A stretch of DNA of 23,570 nt from Acidobacteriota bacterium (GTDB lineage Bacteria; Acidobacteriota; Blastocatellia; Pyrinomonadales; Pyrinomonadaceae): positions 1 through 23,570 of the forward strand of contig JAHEEZ010000020.1 of assembly GCA_024640445.1 (NCBI GenBank), written 5' to 3'. Below, in pieces: positions 23,177 to 23,570 of this stretch. The notes beneath the pieces were generated by a model that was given only the letters and a program-made list of their open reading frames with translations, searched no databases and had not been told where the DNA came from. A program made the position numbers and the translations under genes. Position 1 is the stretch's first letter. Every line of letters starts with the position of its first letter.

Positions 23177-23570
23177 TCAGCTGAAATGCCTGAAACCCTT
23201 TGCAGTCAAAGGTTTGACAGTTTCATCGGCTACAAGCTCCAGGCGGCCCGGATCCGAGAGCATCTCGCCTATGACCGTGCATCCCAGCGCCGAGAGCTCA
23301 TCTGAATGTTCACTTCCCGCGGTCATCAGAAGTTCGAAGTCCTCCCCGCCATCCAACGCGAGAGAAAGGACGTCCGGGACTTGAGCGCCTGTAGAGTGAG
23401 AAATAAGTGTGATTACCGAAGGATCGACCGGAATCTTGTCAGCATAGATACGCGCACCGGTATTTGAGGCCTTGCAAAGGTGAAGCAGATCCGATGAGAG
23501 CCCATCGCTCAGATCAATCATCGACGATGCCAACTGCTGTATACCTAATAATTTACCTAATTGTACCTGC
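23177..23570 (-). CDS. thiL: Thiamine-monophosphate kinase, C-terminal part
   Basis: About 130 C-terminal residues are visible; the gene enters from the right edge. SSMIDLSDGLSSDLLHLCKA is the ThiL signature at the centre of the enzyme, followed by ALDGGEDFELLMT, a nucleotide-binding loop, and an ending GFRHF that matches the usual GWxHF-type terminus. In this family the enzyme phosphorylates thiamine monophosphate to the diphosphate cofactor. The visible codons nearest the edge are richer in A and T (TTA and GTA) than the rest, but the frame stays open to base 23570 and fits the family. The remaining 180 bases between this gene and the HNH gene contain no obvious terminator or promoter. Confidence 0.93.
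   Translation of the reverse strand, partial: QVQLGKLLGIQQLASSMIDLSDGLSSDLLHLCKASNTGARIYADKIPVDPSVITLISHSTGAQVPDVLSLALDGGEDFELLMTAGSEHSDELSALGCTVIGEMLSDPGRLELVADETVKPLTAKGFRHFS

Overview
This is a window of moderate-GC bacterial chromosome. Gene content suggests an Acidobacteriota relative, probably of the Blastocatellia/Pyrinomonadales type. The clues are an ECF sigma factor coupled to a Ser/Thr kinase with a PD40 propeller, a membrane-anchored winged-helix/TPR regulator, and many secreted peptidases with Gram-negative-style signal peptides. The taxon is inferred from gene families, not from a marker gene. Both edges cut genes: metH on the left and thiL on the right. I see no tRNA, rRNA, insertion sequence, phage gene or CRISPR array.

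Left part (1-9600). metH (methionine synthase N-terminus) runs leftward behind its own promoter, a foldable leader and an intrinsic terminator hairpin, which together look like an attenuation or riboswitch-type control region. Upstream of it on the same strand lie a secreted M1 aminopeptidase and a DUF937 protein. Divergent from these is a two-gene operon: a lipoprotein joining a six-repeat NHL propeller to an M23-like peptidase domain, followed one base later by an exported M24 Xaa-Pro aminopeptidase. A strong terminator separates this from a convergent FtsX/MacB-type permease that has no ATPase beside it.

Middle part (9600-16250). A winged-helix/TPR signalling protein faces a membrane-anchored FHA-like/trypsin-like protease. 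Next come a small thioredoxin-like [2Fe-2S] ferredoxin, a SAM-dependent methyltransferase and cysS. Both convergent gene pairs here meet stop codon to stop codon at TGATCA with no intergenic DNA. The gap at 9144-9613 holds a well-formed sigma-70 type promoter and several small hairpins without an evident gene.

Right part (16250-23570). The ECF sigma factor and kinase genes overlap by one base. To their right is an unusual accessory group on the plus strand: a peptidoglycan-binding-like protein, a CHAP-like cysteine amidase and a papain-like cysteine protease. All three are small, lack signal peptides and lie in the same reading frame. The protease tail overlaps a convergent uncharacterised gene. 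An HNH endonuclease gene and the C-terminal part of thiL finish the window.

The most promising candidates for something undescribed are the metH leader, the small cell-wall/cysteine-hydrolase group at 20040-21869, and the promoter-bearing structured gap at 9172-9360. All functional statements come from reading motifs by eye. No database search or folding program was run.
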